DNA from: an uncultured Eubacterium sp.
GTDB taxonomy: Bacteria; Bacillota; Clostridia; Lachnospirales; Lachnospiraceae
DNA length: 17,136 nt
Reading direction: 5' to 3'
Assembly (NCBI GenBank): GCA_905236225.1
Contig: CAJOPM010000018.1
Span: forward strand, 1-17,136
Made by a program: the position numbers and the translations under genes. Shown here in pieces: positions 16,801-17,136 of the stretch (positions are counted from its first letter, which is position 1; every line of letters begins with the position of its first letter). Below the pieces are notes generated by a model. The model was not told the DNA's origin and did not search any database. It worked only from the letters and a program-made list of their open reading frames with translations.

Positions 16801-17030
16801 GGATGGATTCATCCAAAAACGAAAATGCATTATCACTGCTTGAATGCTTGTTTACAGAAGGTACGCAATCGAATCCCGGTATTTTAAGACATTTCACAGG
16901 CAGAAATACCAGATATTCTACTTCTAATACTCATCTTCTGCTATCGGATTCTAATATCACCTGTCCACAGGTCGATACAAGATTTATCGCAAAATACTTA
17001 AGATATTTTAGGGATCAGGGATATATTTAA
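13842..17030 (+). CDS. FAAL-like adenylation, carrier protein, thioester reductase tridomain enzyme
   Basis: A 1062-residue single-module enzyme. The adenylation domain (about 15-560) has YTSGSTSAPKG (177-187), VPFYHNLGL (217-225), YGLGE (327-331), YRSGDLG (433-439), GRLKEMFIINGHNIYP (450-465) and Lys546. The NVDYESYRQNK...SLGKP segment (347-375) resembles the insertion of fatty acyl-AMP ligases, so the substrate is probably a fatty or other simple carboxylic acid. The carrier domain (about 588-660) has GGDSL with Ser620 for the phosphopantetheine arm. The reductase (about 695-1062) has TGASGFLGS (701-709), NGALLNF (792-798) and catalytic Tyr863-x3-Lys867. There is no condensation, ketosynthase or thioesterase domain. 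By analogy with carboxylic acid reductases it should activate, load and reductively release an aldehyde or alcohol. No phosphopantetheinyl transferase or tailoring gene is in view. Exact substrate and product are unknown. Confidence 0.92.
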   Translation: MDLSKSDIIHILKQRYQNQPDFVLYRFVDVKGNDFHFKDCTIRMIYEKSLEIALALKDKGLKKGDRAVIFSMQDFGTVYATLGCMMAGVVFTLIPPPLDDSKVDRFISVLKSCRPKALISNYQLEKNSSQKITSRLLKDAFFQVISLKRIYTDRLRPYNGTNVIVPQKSDDLVYLQYTSGSTSAPKGVMIHRKQLMAQMLQCDKVYDFSKSKLATWVPFYHNLGLVITVLMPICVNGAVIYHMNTLQFLENPKSWIHLMNRYRINLTVGPGSAYEACNRIFTQEEAKEIDLSCATHLMNGSEFVSPATIETFKELFNAPYNAAAPGYGLGECVCLASVAGLDYKVLNVDYESYRQNKIVLSDDENSKQIVSLGKPVDGLKIVIANPKTKKTYPELRIGEICLQGPNVAEGYWGNIPENKNFHFTLSDQEGEFYRSGDLGFMYEGRLYITGRLKEMFIINGHNIYPNDLYYHLQQSLPNIAANAMGFFNIQDDKKEYLIACIEYENAQKFSDYAAKINAAIAKKFDFSFYDILFLPKHSLPRTDNNKLQMLKARNMYQKGDLNIIYSYRDNCRAGSKNVIFSNTPNDNDDIFKTVKGIFDKVLKIENYSIYDSFLELGGDSLMGFELLNKVEEKFNIKIDFREMLADASVYGISNHIRHILSGKKMAEHHINLKEECSLPKDIKLTGEYDIPIEKCRKIFLTGASGFLGSNLIKAFIERYPHDGLEIYCHVRAENKEAGLEKIKKRMMHFGVWDESFISYIHPVVGDLNDRNLGIDDETYKDLSQKIDAVFHNGALLNFVFPYSYLKNTNVNGTIEAIKFACNSRPKYFNFVSSYSVFDTPDNLGKFVTENSPLKTSSGFSLAYSETKWVAEHIVGIARKRGLRAIIYRPGDITGGNNGIWNLDDMVSRMIVGSIQLRAVPFALYQMHLTPVDYIANAIAHISRKKDAIDKNFHLINPVPVSLNYMVRSIRRCGYPVKYISFRSWKRRMDSSKNENALSLLECLFTEGTQSNPGILRHFTGRNTRYSTSNTHLLLSDSNITCPQVDTRFIAKYLRYFRDQGYI

Positions 17031-17136
17031 CTCAGTCGGAGAAATCCCCCACCTCACTAAGCGTTAGCGTAGGTGGGGGTTATGACAAACTATACTCAGT
17101 CGGGGTACCCTAAAGGACTAGGAATGCTAAGCATTC
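17030..17136 (-). mobile_element. Probable IS200/IS605 (IS1341/TnpB-type) element end, partial
   Basis: A structured, non-coding segment that continues beyond the window. CCCCCACCT (17046-17054) pairs with AGGTGGGGG (17071-17079), with an inner CTAA/TTAG stem. The 10-bp direct repeat ACTCAGTCGG flanks this hairpin (17030-17039 and 17094-17103). Further right are the palindrome GGGTACCC (17103-17110), a CCTA/TAGG hairpin (17109-17122) and a GAATGC/GCATTC hairpin (17122-17136). Neither strand has a T-run after the main stem, so it is not a normal terminator. Foot-and-loop hairpins of this kind are typical of IS200/IS605 ends; read on the minus strand it resembles the tnpB-proximal guide-RNA (omega RNA) and right end. 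No transposase or tnpB codons are visible, so the identity and orientation are inferred. A different dispersed repeat family is the main alternative. Confidence 0.45.

Noticed and set aside
17046..17079. Intrinsic terminator for the megasynthase gene
   Set aside because: The stem is strong, but neither side has a T-run, and the surrounding direct repeat and extra hairpins fit a mobile-element end better. It may still slow or end transcription.
17030..17103. CRISPR repeat
   Set aside because: Only two copies of a 10-bp repeat are present, with a hairpin between them, not a series of regular repeats and spacers.

Overview
The window reads as chromosomal DNA from an AT-rich, low-GC anaerobic Firmicute, most likely a clostridium of the Lachnospiraceae type. 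This placement is inferred from the Rnf complex, the cmk-ispH-rpsA order, a clostridial-type pyridoxamine kinase, a CheR protein and frequent TTG starts; no taxonomic marker settles the genus. Coding density is high and there is no stretch of more than 300 bases without a gene.

Layout. (1) 74-1520, plus strand: a two-gene unit, a pyridoxamine/pyridoxal kinase and a short radical SAM protein of the TatD-associated type. It ends at a strong hairpin (1544-1592) that can terminate transcription from both sides. (2) 1609-6686, minus strand: a complete six-gene rnf operon in the order rnfC-D-G-E-A-B, encoding the membrane ferredoxin:NAD+ oxidoreductase that couples electron flow to ion pumping. The genes are packed with 1-8 bp overlaps or very short gaps, and an extended -10 promoter lies upstream of rnfC. 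(3) 6931-8034, plus strand: a single RNase H-fold (YprB-like) 3'-5' exonuclease gene. (4) 8063-13665, minus strand: a six-gene run with almost no spacing: RpiR-type regulator, HI0933/BaiN-type flavoprotein, cmk, ispH, rpsA, cheR. It ends at a second convergent hairpin (8036-8059). (5) 13842-17030, plus strand: a 1062-residue tridomain enzyme, fatty acyl-AMP ligase-like adenylation domain, carrier protein and NAD(P)H thioester reductase. It is transcribed divergently from the RpiR gene, with a good promoter and an 11-bp inverted repeat that overlaps the -10 box. (6) 17030-17136: a highly structured non-coding segment that looks like the end of an IS200/IS605 (IS1341/TnpB) element running out of the window.

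How the parts fit. The rnf operon is the energy core. The cmk-ispH-rpsA run supplies CDP/dCDP, isoprenoid precursors and a translation factor under one possible transcript headed by a sugar-phosphate-sensing regulator. The 17-kb stretch is mostly housekeeping. The accessory and most interesting part is the right end: a stand-alone acid-activating, thioester-reducing megasynthase that should release an aldehyde or alcohol from a carboxylic (probably fatty) acid, with a possible operator in front and a transposon-like, possibly guide-RNA-bearing end directly behind its stop codon.
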